DNA of 64,000 nucleotides from Gracilaria gracilis (Eukaryota; Rhodophyta; Florideophyceae; Gracilariales; Gracilariaceae), in NCBI GenBank assembly GCA_030374805.1, contig JARGSG010000097.1:119446-183445 (forward strand), given 5' to 3'. The position numbers were made by a program, and so were the translations under genes. The notes under the pieces were generated by a model. The model saw only the letters and a program-made list of their open reading frames with translations, did no database searches and was not told the DNA's origin. Shown here piece after piece: positions 10,882 through 21,706 of the stretch. Within the stretch, counting starts at the first letter, position 1. Each line of letters starts with the position of its first letter.

Positions 10882-11945
10882 TTATTCCAACTCGGCATTC
10901 GGATCCTGAGTCTCAGTTTCCCTAAACTTGAAGTTAAAGAAGTCCAACAGACAACTCTCCCCATTCTGGTACACCCTCCTAGCCCCAAAGCGGCTTCCAA
11001 CCGCTCCCAGCCTCTTCTCCTCCTACTCCTCCAATATAAGCTCCGCCGTCTTCGCAGCCGCCGCCGCACTCTCAAAACCCACCAGCGGCGCGCCACCTGG
11101 CAGCTGCAGCAGCACAAACACCTTCCCATTCTCATCCACCATCACCCCACTCTTCCTCCTCTTCTTCAGTCGACTCCCCACACCTTCTCCTCCCTCCTCT
11201 TCTGCCCTCTCTCCCTCACACGCCCCCGCCCATCCCGAGAACCAGGCATCACCGGCGACCCTTTACCTGCTTCCTCTCTCACTCCTACTCCCCCTCTCTT
11301 CACCATTTCCTTCAACTCCATCAGCAATTTGCACGCCTTCTCCACCTTTCCTACTTGCTCCTCCAACACTTCAACCCTAACCTTCAGCCCCATGTTCTCC
11401 TTTCGCAGCCTCCCCATCTCCCTCCACACGCACTCCAACATCCTATTTACATGTCCCACAGCCCCCACCCCAGTCAACTTCATCCTCTTCCGAATCGTCG
11501 AAATCAATTCCATCGGCACCCTCACCCTCCGACACACTCAGCACCACCCCTCCCATATCTGCCACCATCTCCGACAGCATGTCATCGAAGTGCTCCTTCA
11601 GACTCCCCCAAGCTTCCTCACCCGTTCCTCCATCTCCCCCATAAATCTTCTCTCCGGTCCTCCTCCTCCATCCCCATCCCCATCACCTCCACCACCTCCT
11701 CCATCCCCATTCCAAACCCTCTGACTCACACAAACCCTCTCAGTACCCCCTCCCTTCTCCCGCGGCGGCGTCTCTGGCACTTTCGTCCTATGCAGCAGAG
11801 CCATTAGCTCCTCGTCACCAACGTATCCATTCGACATCCCGAGAAAAGACGGCGTCCGGCGATAAACGACTTGAACAAGCCTGAGCGACTTACCACAACC
11901 CTCGTCCTTGCCACCTTTGATCACAGCCGTTACACTCGTTGCCAC
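10882..11945 (-). pseudogene. Gene A, unknown coiled-coil protein, copy 2, frameshifted
   Basis: The product is unknown. The stop is fixed by the shared C-terminus (copy 2 ends DPNAELE, copy 3 ends DPNGGLE). The start is the ATG at 11,945, but copies 3 and 4 differ upstream of SNGY, so it is uncertain. Shared blocks are PERRFMGEMEERVRKLGG, VPMELISTIRKRMKL, and a leucine/valine heptad stretch (ENMGLKVRVEVLEEQVGKVE) that suggests a coiled coil. A Gly/Asp-rich run (GGGGGGDGDGDGGGG) sits near residues 75-90. The frame breaks near 11,595 and again after 11,160. It is the outermost gene on the left arm, about 270 bp from the terminus and pointing outward. A structural or DNA-binding role is possible, but there is no family match. 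Confidence 0.5.
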
Positions 11946-12352
11946 ACACCCTTCTACTCCGCAGGCCTATTTGTATCACAATTTTCTATACCCCAATTTC
12001 CCGCTATTCCCCAAAAACTCTATTTCTCCCAGATATTTCCATATTTCGTTTTTTCCTTTCAGTACCATCCCACAAAACCAATCCACAGCGCCCGTTCCTT
12101 AACTCCTTAGCATTAAATCATCCCCTTTATAGTTCATTTCGACATATCTCTTTTCATAAACACATTAATCAGTCCTAATCCCTTCATACCCACCTACCTA
12201 ATTCTTTCAACTACCTAGTCATAAAAACTATATCTTCCTTTGAAACCACTTTATCGATGTATACATCGGCAACGCCGTTCTCTACTTAAGCATCTCTCCC
12301 TTCCTCTCCTGTAGCACAATATCTCCTCACAGCATCCAACAAATTCGACATA
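11946..12352. other. Divergent intergenic region between gene A and reductase
   Basis: A/T-rich DNA of about 400 bp lies between two genes transcribed away from each other, so it should hold both promoters. The equivalent regions are 38,296-38,636 and 42,460-42,769. Phrases such as 'cataaacacact' and 'catacc' recur between copies. No clear core promoter element or coding frame was found. Confidence 0.4.
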
Positions 12353-13184
12353 ATGACCTCGCCATCCTCTTCTCTCCGCTCCTCCCACACCCCAGCTGTT
12401 GTTGTATGCAGAGGCCGCATTGGCTCCATGCTTTACGACCACGGTACCCCTCAAGATACCATTCTTTCACTCCAAGATTTCATAGCCGCAGACAGCATTC
12501 CGCAAGATCCCACTTTCTTCTGCGGCAGGAGCAACTTGTTGGAAACAGTAATTCGCTCCTGCCCTCCATCTCGCAGACAAGACTTGATCTTCATTCAGAA
12601 CGGCCACATTCTTCCCATTCTCTCAAAACATGGTCTTCATCACACCACACGAGCAGTTCTTTACATCGCCGTACCCACTCTCGCTGCACCTCCACAGGAT
12701 GGCGTCACCCCTCTTACCCAACGGCCTCACAACTCTCACCGGAAAATGGGCTTTTGCACTAGCACAACGCTTCTTTAACGCAGGTCTCACTTGCAATATC
12801 GTTGAAGAAAACGCCTTCTCTAAATCCTACTACGAAAAGCTCGCCTGGATCACTTCATTCAACCTAGATGGTTCCTCCCACGGCTTCGTTACCATGCATG
12901 TCGTGGCCACCCACTACAATACCATATTCTCAACGATAATGAAGGAACTACTCGGCATAGTCTCCTCCAACCCAGGTGTCTCCTACGATATCCCCTCCAC
13001 ATTATAACCCCTCCTCGCCTACGGCAGCACTCTTACCTCCTTCCACGCCTCATTCACTGAGTACGAATTCAGAAATGCTTACTTCTACCTTTCCTCCAAG
13101 GATACCAAGAGAGCGGGCTTGGCTGACCCTGCCCCTTCTCACACCAACTATGTCAATGTCCTTAGAAAAGACATTCTCTTTTAG
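12353..13184 (+). pseudogene. Ketopantoate-reductase-like oxidoreductase, copy 2, frameshifted
   Basis: This resembles the plant/algal ketopantoate-reductase-like family (Rossmann-fold NAD(P)-dependent oxidoreductases). The protein starts MTSPSSSLR and then shows a nucleotide-binding-type loop CRGRIGSML. Further matches are PSRRQDLIFIQNG, the DG..P..PNGLT..TGKWA region, and C-terminal FSKSYYEKLAWITSF followed by a G-rich segment and IMKELLGIV. These blocks occur in the order and spacing I know for the family (about 270 residues). A 2-base deletion near 12,715 shifts the frame, and a TAA at about 13,004-13,006 stops the second half, although similarity continues to 13,184 (HTNYVNVLRKD). It sits between gene A and the dioxygenase in three copies, so it belongs to the element. 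Its role there is unknown; it may be captured host cargo. Confidence 0.6.
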
Positions 13185-13387
13185 TACCAGTACTACTTTG
13201 GTCTCATTTTGTAAAAAAGATATCTTCGCACAATACTCTCTCTCCTTACCCCACGCTTTGTAACTCATTTTCTTTCTGCAACAATCCTTTTATGCTCACA
13301 TTATATCAAAACATTCGTTCATTTCTCATTACTAGTCAAGTCACCTCAATCTCACACACATAACACTAAACGCCCTACATTTTTTAT

Positions 13388-14827
13388 CTAGTGCTCCTCA
13401 TAATCCAGTACCATGAGTTCCTCCTCGTAGTCCCCATCCGTTTTATCTGCCTTGTGGCCTTGTACCTCGTCATCTTCCTCTTCGTAATCCTCCTCTCTAA
13501 CTTCCTCTTCCTCCATTTCAAAGTTGCTCCCAGAACTTTCCTCCTCGTCCAGCTGGTCGTTCGGGTCTTTTCCGAGTCCAAATTCCTCATCTAAGAATTT
13601 GGGCCGAAAAGCAGGCTGCCTGTGCACCGCATCAGGGAGCCTATATCGCTCGGGCACAAAGTACATATGATACCGTAGAAAATTCTCTTTCACCAGCGCA
13701 TCCATGTACCCAGCCCCAGCATAAAACACATCTCCCCTACCAATCAACATGGATTACGGTGGAACCCTGAACTTCTTCACAACCATCGTACGAGACAGCC
13801 TCTTCAAACTCTTTTCATCCGTCACATACATATTGTGTGACCTCTCACACACCCATATCATAAAAGAGCTACCCCCGGAGACCATCATTAAGAATCCTGG
13901 AATCTCCCCATTGTTCTTCTCCACATTCGTCCACCCTCGAAAATCGGTGTGCATCATCTGCCTCGGGCATCCCTCCCCCGCACACAACACACGTCCTCCT
14001 GTTTCTGGCGCATACATCCTCTTCTTCGCCCTACTGTTGTTACACAGACGAAGAGCGGCTGCTATCTGCCCAAACCTAGCATCCAACAACGCCCTCTTTC
14101 TCACCATCATCACATTCTTCTCATCCGATTCCATGTAAACCACAATCCCCTTTTTCGTGGTAATATATCGCCCAATGCCCTGCATCCTATCCCCCGCGTC
14201 CTTCCCATATCCCGCAGTGATTATAGGGTTCCATCTCTTGAGGTTCCCCTTGAACTTGAGGTCCGGCTGTTCCAAGAAATCCTTGTGAAAGAACTCCAAC
14301 ATACTCTCTGTCACATCTTCATCCAACACCACCCCCCTCTTCTTCGCCTCATCTGCCATGCCTTCGTCACTTCTAAATTCCTCCAGCACACAGAATCCTC
14401 TCTCCATCAATTCCATTCTCTTCGCGGCAAAGTACTCTCGCGTGAGGTCATCCCTCTCCATCGCCGCCATCCAAAGAGCCTCTTCCTCCCCTTTCGGCTT
14501 TCTCTTCAACGGGAGCTTCACCCCAAAAACTGGTTTTTTCGTAGTCCCCAGTTCCTTGTGCACATTCCGGGCTGCATGCCAGTACACCGCGTGATGCACC
14601 GCCCTCAAATCCTCCACCGTTAAACACCCCACCCTATGCTGCTTTCGTAGGCGAAGCATATCCACCCACGGGTGCTGGTGTTTCACAGCATTCTTCCCTT
14701 CCGGCCACTCACTCGGCAGTGCACTCACCATATTCGTCCACGACATATCTGATCCCCCGGTGTACTCCCCAGCTGTCTTCATCCCCTTTGGGAGAACATC
14801 CGGATTGTTGTCCGCTAAGCTACGCAT
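13388..14827 (-). pseudogene. 2OG-Fe(II) dioxygenase-like protein, copy 2, one stop
   Basis: This is probably a 2-oxoglutarate/Fe(II)-dependent dioxygenase with a double-stranded beta-helix core. The protein starts MRSLADNNPD. A block DARFGQIAAALRLCNNS precedes the core. The iron motif HxD is seen in MMHTDFRGW (about 13,940-13,960), then a hydrophobic strand pair with SH (CERSHNMYV), then GRGDVFYAGAGY where the distal His is expected. Copy 3 has His here (VFHAGDGY) while this copy has Tyr. RYHMYF follows as the likely 2OG-binding Arg. The C-terminus is a long Asp/Glu tail. A TAA at 13,753-13,755 (PP*SM) cuts the protein just before the distal His. It could be a DNA, RNA or protein oxidase; the motifs do not decide. 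Assignment to TET/JBP or AlkB is not supported. Confidence 0.5.
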
Positions 14828-14834
14828 TCATCCT

Positions 14835-17160
14835 TCACCTTCCCCCTGGCTGATCCCCAACAAATCTACTATCCTTCTCACTACTATCACTCTCCTCCTC
14901 GCCCTCACTGGACGACATCACATTGATTTTCTGCTTCTTAAAGAACTTCTTCAATACAGTCCTCGTCATTTTCCTGAACAGGTGAACAACCTCCAAAGGT
15001 ATGTCCACAGAAGATGTGTTCACCGTACCCTTCTTTCTTTGCTTCGGGGCAGGTTGCACATCATCTTCATCCTCGTTGTCAGTAAGCACGAAAGAAGTTC
15101 TCTTCCTCATTTTCCATTTCTTCCCCACAATCCGTCCAACCTCCTCTTCTCCCAAGCGACACGAAACCACCTTACGTCTTGTGCTACGTCTTAACACTGG
15201 TGGTTCCGGTTCAGAGCTTTCCAACACCATGGGATCGTTCTCCATTTCAGCAGATGGAGCCCTAGCCGTCCCCGCCGGTTCCACAACGTCTTCAATAACC
15301 TCCTCTACAACCTCTTCCTTCTCTGAACTTCGCAGCGGTACTTTAAAGTGTTGTTCCAGCTTGTTACCTGCAATCTTCACCCTCCTAGACACCATCCCGT
15401 CCCACAAACGCTTTGCTCGCGGGAGCTCCATTTTTGCTATTTGCTTCCCGAGATATTCCAAAACAGACAATCTCTTTCCTCGAATCTTTAGAACCGTCTG
15501 CATCACTTCCTCAACTGTCATCTTCTTCCGTTTGGCAGTCATTTCACAAAGCTTAAACATACCAATTGCACACTGAAAGAAGTGCTTACTCATATCTTCA
15601 AAACGGCCCGTCCTCCCTGCAGAAAACATTCTCAGTCGTACATGCCATTGCAAGCAACGGACGACGAAACGGAATTTCTCATCTGCGAGTCCAATAAGGA
15701 GGTCACTGGACACATGTGTGAGCGTCAGCGGTGGCCCCTCCTCACACACCTTCTCAAAGAATTGGAGAAGCCCCTCGCTTTGGACAAACTTCAGAGCCAG
15801 TGCTGCATACCGATTCAAGTGACGCATACTATAGTCGCCGATAACCCACTTCTTTTCAACGCGCCCGCTGTCTGTTTCGGCGTCACCTTCCTCACATCCA
15901 CTCCTCCTTCGTCAATGATGTTTTCAAAGAAGAACACCGTGCTGTGAAGCTTGTCTGCGAAAGTCATATTCAGAACATTGGAGCTCATCTCGTTCAGGAG
16001 ATTGCCAAGTCCTAGCACTTCATTCATGACCATCGGATTACCATCTTCTCTCCTCCATAACACAGCATCCAGAGACTTCACTATATCCTCCCACTTCCCT
16101 TCTTCCTGGCGCAGGTCCTGTAACACAAGAAATTGGTGATATCCGTCTATAAGTGTTACAGGCAGCACAAGTCTCCCGTCAACGATGTCACCCGCATCCA
16201 AATCGCCTACAACTGTAACGGCAATCAAACCGGCGGAGTGAAGCCAACCAAAGTTGCGGTACTTTATCTTTGTGGCCTCCTCGTGCGCCAGGTTCACACT
16301 GCGAACCGTCTTCTTCGGGATTTCAATCATCTCAATATCCGTCGTCAGCCGCTACTGAACATAGTCGGCGAGGAATATCACCTCATCCGACGGAACTCTG
16401 TCTCCTTCATCGAACAAATCCCCCTCCGGTCCACCCAGGGAAGCCTTACTAGTTCCAATGACCTCTACAACATCGTCATCGGAGTCATCCACGATGTTAA
16501 CCCTTTCAATTGCTCCCACCGGTTTCTGCATCCCTTTAGAACCTCCTCGTCCTCCTCCTCTCGTTGGTGGAGACTAGAGTTTGGCGGTTTTAGAAGATTT
16601 CTCAGCCGATTATTTGACCTCCTCAACATCTTCACTCTCAGGCTGAGAGGTGGACGACTTCCCGGCCTCAGGGTGCGGAGCGGGGTGCAAAGTGGGACTC
16701 TGTGGAATCTCAATTGAGACCATCATCGACGTATCCCAGGCATACAACCCAGCCGATAACAATTCGGCGAGCTTACTCGTGGGATCCTCCGGACCTTGGA
16801 AACGGTAAGGGTACTTTGCGTCTAGATGACTTGAAATATTCGTCCTCCAGATAACCACCAAATCCTCACCCTCTAAGGCAGTGGCGCCTAGAAGATGGCC
16901 ATGCAGCGAACGGCAGAGCCTCTTCCTGGTACCACCAGCAGGCCCACGCCACGTACTTCCGCACTACCAACTTCAACCCTGTTCTTGTCCTTTCCAAGGC
17001 TGATGAACAAAGATACAGAGTCGCCACCTTTTACCTTATAGGGCGCGGGAGTACTCGTCTTCTTCTTCATCGCGCGCGCTGTTCCCCGCTCGGAACGCGA
17101 TTTCGGCCTACGAGGCGTGTAGACCTTCGCCTTTCCTCTTCCTCGCGTAAACGGCGCCAT
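14835..17160 (-). pseudogene. ParB/sulfiredoxin-like domain protein, copy 2, decayed
   Basis: A long protein read through several breaks. It starts MAPFTRGRGKAKVYTPRRPKSR (basic). A low-complexity acidic/proline part follows, then a globular block IPKKTVRSVNLAHEEATK...LVLPVTLIDGYHQFLVLQDL (about 16,330-16,110). The IDGYHQ phrase resembles the 'dG.HR..al' core of ParB/sulfiredoxin-like nucleotide-binding domains. A helical region and a charged tail with RKR/KKR clusters (nuclear-localisation-like) end it. Stops lie near 16,888, 16,610, 16,560 and 16,355, and the frame changes at 15,815-15,827. Its stop is 7 bases from the dioxygenase ATG on the same strand, which suggests one transcript or an ancestral fusion. 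It is present only in this copy. The family call is tentative. Confidence 0.4.
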
Positions 17161-18098
17161 TTCTGACCCCTCGCTGTTCCTCTTCGATCGCGCTGACTAC
17201 CGCCATCTTTTATGGTTCAGAGGCGCCATGTTAGATACAAAGGGTTCAAACAATTCGAAACGCGGATTACGACCGTCAAGAATGCTCGCGAGAACGTATA
17301 GCGGACGTACCCTTCTCAATCACGTTCGTTGCCTTCACTTCCTGACCGAACACTGCGCCCGCTCAATATAAGATTGAACTCAAGGGGTTCCGTATTTCAC
17401 GTTTTAGAATTCACTATCGCTTTATTTAGAAAGAGACATGATCTTCATAACTACTACGTACGTGTAGCTATAGAATAAAGACACCCAGTTTTGAAGAAAA
17501 AAAAAAGAATTGCGTACGTTACGTTTTCTGCATGGACAGCGGTCCGGAGTGGAGTGGCGCTTCATCACGGCACTGATAAAGGGCCACTCCACCCCGGACC
17601 GCTGTCTGAAAAATTAAATTTTGTTTTAGTTTTTCTCCCACGGCGCATGGAAAGCGGACTGAACTCGAGTGGCACTTCATCAGAGCCGTGATGGAGCGCC
17701 ACTGCACCACAGACCGCTGTCCGGATAGCCGTAAGTTATAACTTCCCCTATACTTCTCTATCTAGGAATTACCGCACCCCCTTCCATCCCTGCCTTCTCT
17801 TATAACTGTTTATCACCGCATAAGCCCCCCTAACATCGCCCAATTCCCTTCTATTCCTCTACTTTAGAGTTCTGGTAGCGTTTTGGCGTCTGAACTCCTC
17901 CTTCATATCGCTAATTCCGCAGCCGTCTGCCGTCCGCTCCCGTATACCATCCGCACTCATCTCTCGTTCGCTGCCCTCTCTCGTCAGCTTCCGTCCGTTC
18001 GCCCTCGCCGTCCGCTGCCGACGTCAATCATCTGTTTTCTCACGACCGCTCCCGTTCTCCTTCCGTATTCATAATACAGCCCCTCTTTATTGTTTAAA
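17161..18098. promoter_or_regulatory. Divergent region between ParB-like and methyltransferase genes
   Basis: About 940 bp lie between two genes pointing away from each other. It contains two hairpin palindromes (17,534-17,607 and 17,648-17,724) and, near 17,925-18,025, a CCGTCCGCTGCC-type repeat matching the one upstream of the copy 1 methyltransferase gene. The start at 18,099 (AAAATGGCTGCC) is preferred because copy 1 starts at the aligned position. This is the centre of the element, where strand composition changes. Confidence 0.4.
17534..17724. repeat. Two palindromic hairpin units, copy 2
   Basis: The palindromes are at 17,534-17,607 (outer arms GGACAGCGGTCCGG and CCGGACCGCTGTC) and 17,648-17,724. 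The inner arms carry GTGGCGCTTCATCA and the diverged complement. An A/T stretch with AAAATTAAATTTTG lies between them. The arms still pair although the loop core has changed from GGTGCACC, so the ends may be constrained more than the centre. Confidence 0.75.
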
Positions 18099-21000
18099 AT
18101 GGCTGCCGCTACCACATCCAGGTCTACGTCACCGTCCCCGGCACCTCCGACATCCGACATGAAGGTTGGAAAAATGTTCGGTTCTGTGGATGAGCTTCTC
18201 ACCGCGTGTCTCTCCATCCGTGATCACTATGCGTCGACGATGCGAGAGGAAGACGAACCTAGGAAAGTGGGACACAGCGAATTCGTTCAATATATCATCA
18301 AGAATCGAACTGTTCTAGACGTTGCCAAGAAGTGCTTCTCTATCCTTCTCGGACCCACTCACCCGTCATACAGCGACGATGAGCTGAAGGCTGTGTGCGG
18401 GAAGGGTTCGTACCGTCAGCTTTATCTGTCGGCGAAGTTGCTTGACATCGTGGACGAAGACAGAGACAGGCGTGTGAGGGATTTTTGGAATGCTTATACC
18501 GGAGTGGACTTTCAAGGAATACCGAAGAATGTGACTTTAACCGAATTCTTCAAGTCCATGAGTATAGCTCCCAGGCGTGTGGGCCGGATAGTTCCTCCTT
18601 TCGGTACGAGCATCGCTACACATTTCCAGAGAGTTCTCTTTCTTTCCCTTATTCAAAAAGTATCTATGGAAAAGCGCCTTCGGATCCATAAGAGGCGTAA
18701 GGGGGAGAAGGGATATTCCACCCCTTTTACGGAATGTGCAAATATCGCAGAATCTCCAAGCCTAGCGTGCGGGTTTTGGTGTGCAGCTGGTAACAAAGGT
18801 CTGGGATTGTTTCTCCCAATTTCTGGGATTCCCTAGCGCTGAGGTCATGGTTCTCCCTTTCCTACTGCTCGTGTAGGATGACATGCAGTTTAAACCGATT
18901 GAAACGCGTTCCGAGGGGTTCCTTCACAAGGACAACGACCATCGCTTGCTACCGAACAACACGCAAACTCTTCGGGAAGACGAGGTCCAACCGCGGGCAT
19001 GAAATCTTCCGGAGGAAATTGATGTGGCCCTCCGAACGCTTGCGAAGGAGTTCATTTCTGATCTGAACAGGGTTGTTGTGAACGAGCAGTTGTACACAAT
19101 ATCAGAACCTGGACGATGGGCCGTTCTAAAGACGTTTCATACGGACCCGTCAAGAGCGTTTGCTCAGAGACTTGATTGTTTCTCTAACTCGCTTATCTCC
19201 TCCATCTTGGAGACAATAAGCCCTTTGAAAATCAAAGAAACACTCATGGTCCCTGATATACCTCTGACGCCGATATCAAAACCGGAGCCTGCCATCGAAA
19301 TTCCTGACGAGCACGATGAGCAGTTGGAAAGGGGGAATTCTTCGGAGGGGAAACAAGGAGGGGATGGAGATGGCGGAAGTGGAATGGATGTAGTGGGTGA
19401 GAGTGGGAATGAAGATGTTGGTGAACAGTCGTCCGACGCTGACATACAGCCTCCTCCTGCCATTTCCTCGTTGGACGATAAAATGGCATTCCAACGTTTT
19501 GAACTGGAGATGGAAAAATACTTTCGAATTTATAATTGCGGTTTGTGAGGATATGGTGGAAACGGACGAGACTCTGCTAGACAACGGGGTCTCTCCATTG
19601 CGTAAAGTTCAACTGGTTCTTATGGACCCACCATACAACATAAGGGCCGATAAGAACCGGGAGAACAGTTGGTACGATATGCTGAGCGCTCAGCATATGA
19701 AGAAGGCGGCAAAGCTTATATCAAGGCTGCCACGTCCGGGGGGACATTTCGTTATCTTCTGTGCATTGGAACAGGTGAACCAGCGGAAGAGGGTGCTTTC
19801 CATTATTGGAGCAAAGGACGAGCAAGGGGTTCCAAGGCGTTCATTTGTTGTGGACCAGGTCCCAATTCATTTTATACGGTCGCAAGGCAACCCCATGCGA
19901 AACCCGGGACGCAGGTCTTGCTCCTTTTTCCCTGCCATGAAGTATGCAATACATGGTGTTCGAAGTGGCCTCGCTTATGCACTGCAGCATGAGATGGTGA
20001 ACTATGAGAACTTCAACTGCGTGCAGTCGAGGTATCCAGGGTACCACAGTGTTATTGACCAGGTACCGCCCATGTCCAACGGGGAGACTCTTCAATGGAA
20101 AAGAAAGAAGGAGGGTGGGGGCTACATGTTACAAAAGGCGAGGTCGGAACAAAAACCTCGCGCGTGGTTGAAGGAGCTGATCAGCAGATTTTCGCAGCCA
20201 AGTGATACAGTGGTGCACTTGTTCGCGGGAACTTTCTCGACTGCCATGGCATGCATGGAGTTACAACGTCATCGGAAGTTTATTGGTCGTGAGCCGGAAC
20301 CTGACTGTTTTGTTCATGCTAGGCACGCAGCCATTGTTCAGTTCGCGATGTGCATGCGCGATAATGAGACAGACATTCAAAATACGCAGGAGGTCCGAAA
20401 CTCTGTGAATCGCGTGATGGACTTATTTCCAAAATGGAACGCTCGTCCTTCACGATCATGGAAGGCTCCATCTGGCTTTCCACAGTATCAGAAGTTCCCA
20501 CCGTATATTGTAGACTTCCTGGCATCGATGTGTCAGGAGGAGGGCATGGCCATGATCGGCAGACGCAAAGCGCTGCATGAGTGGCCGAAAACGTTGCAAG
20601 GGAAGATGGATCTCGTGGATTGGAACGCGATGTTGGCACTGGAGGCCACTATGTGTGGTTGTCGCATTGGGAAGTCGTCGATTCGTCACCATGACGCAGG
20701 AGTGGGAGTGTCTACCACGCGCCGTTTCATGAAGAACGAAGAGATATGTTTCTTTTTCGGAATTCTAGTGTACCATGACTTAACGAAGAGGAAGGAGGTA
20801 CACAAGAAGTATGGGGAAGGGTTGTTGGGAGCCACCGCCGCACGTTTTCGAACTTATGCAATGGAGGTTAGTCTGCGAGGCGAGATATTCCGGAAACTCC
20901 CGGAAAGGAGACGAGAAGTACCTACAATCCCTGTATGGATTGTCCCCGCTCCATTTTCGTTGGGTGGAACAATTAACGACCCAAAATATATGGAAGGGGA

Positions 21001-21223
21001 TAAAGATAGGGATGCAGTGGAGGAAGGCTTAAAGCAGCGACAGACTGTCAATGTGGCGGTGAGTCGAACCCCAGGAACTGGGCGAACTCCACTTCAATTA
21101 AGAGGATACCGAATGCTTGCCGTCGGAGCACTTCGGGTTGTAGAAGTGGGAGAAGAGTTGTTTGCAGATTATGGAATGGAGCACACATGGGGTACGTCTT
21201 CGATTCCTATAGTAGTCGACTAG
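18099..21223 (+). pseudogene. DNA methyltransferase-SET fusion protein, copy 2, best preserved
   Basis: This is the best copy of the fusion. The start is MAAATTSRSTSPSPAP. The N-terminal region of unknown function is readable to about 18,730. A one-base insertion there, with in-frame stops after it, and another near 19,545 split it into three frames (18,099-18,836; 19,024-19,548; 19,397-21,223). The third frame is open for 608 codons and holds the whole catalytic part: motif IV DPPY (19,625-19,636), motif I HLFAGTFSTAMACMEL (about 20,215-20,262), then the SET-like domain GVGVSTTRRFMKNEEICFFFG (20,700-20,760), GGTINDPKYMEG, and the late motif GEELFADYG. DPPY is typical of N6-adenine enzymes (N4-cytosine enzymes more often have SPPY), so DNA N6-adenine methylation is the likelier reaction. 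Fusion to SET suggests coupled DNA and histone methylation. Confidence 0.7.
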
Positions 21224-21706
21224 AGCTCAATTGATTTATGACTTATAGAACCGAAAGGCGTACCGTAGTATGTATAAAATCGAAATGTGTACTTATTACG
21301 CTTTCTCTCTAACTTTCGTGTTCCACAGGGGAGGACGAGAACTCCCCCAAGTGAGTGGGTGTCGTCACTTTTATCATCCAGTGACGTGAACAAAATGGGG
21401 CTGGATTCGGGGCAGTGGGATGACGTTCAAGTACATAGAATAGAATATACGGAGTACATGTGATATCATGTGAAAGTGGAACAGTTTTTGGCAGTGAGGT
21501 TTCGTACAGGAAGGAAATTTCCGTGCCAATTTTTGGAAAGTGATTCCTAAAGTGCTAAAACGGTGCGATATTTCTACCACACGTCGAGTGGAGGTGTGCG
21601 TCTCACGGGGTACCTGCGATCACGTCGAGCGGCAGACACGTCTTGCGACGAGCGGCGACAACATTTAGAGCGAACCGCCGGGCGCATCGTCGTCGTCCCA
21701 TTCCAT
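21224..21706. other. Spacer between methyltransferase-SET and coiled-coil genes, copy 2
   Basis: Non-coding spacer equivalent to 5,896-6,348 and 47,924-48,378. It contains a weak form of the shared GATCACG motif near 21,617. The phrase 'cgaaagtgcaat...ttttggaaag' differs from the other copies more than the genes do. No other feature was seen. Confidence 0.4.

Noticed and set aside
10857..11135. Arginine-rich minus-strand frame as a separate DNA-binding protein
   Set aside because: It is an out-of-frame reading of gene A; the true frame aligns with copies 3 and 4.
11860..11945. GGKDEGCGKS in gene A as a ParA-type Walker A loop
   Set aside because: The spacing does not fit GxxxxGK[ST], and the segment is not shared by copies 3 and 4, so a ParA partner for the ParB-like gene is not supported.
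13388..14827. Calling the dioxygenase a TET/JBP or AlkB enzyme
   Set aside because: Only the general HxD...H...R pattern is visible; nothing family-specific was seen.
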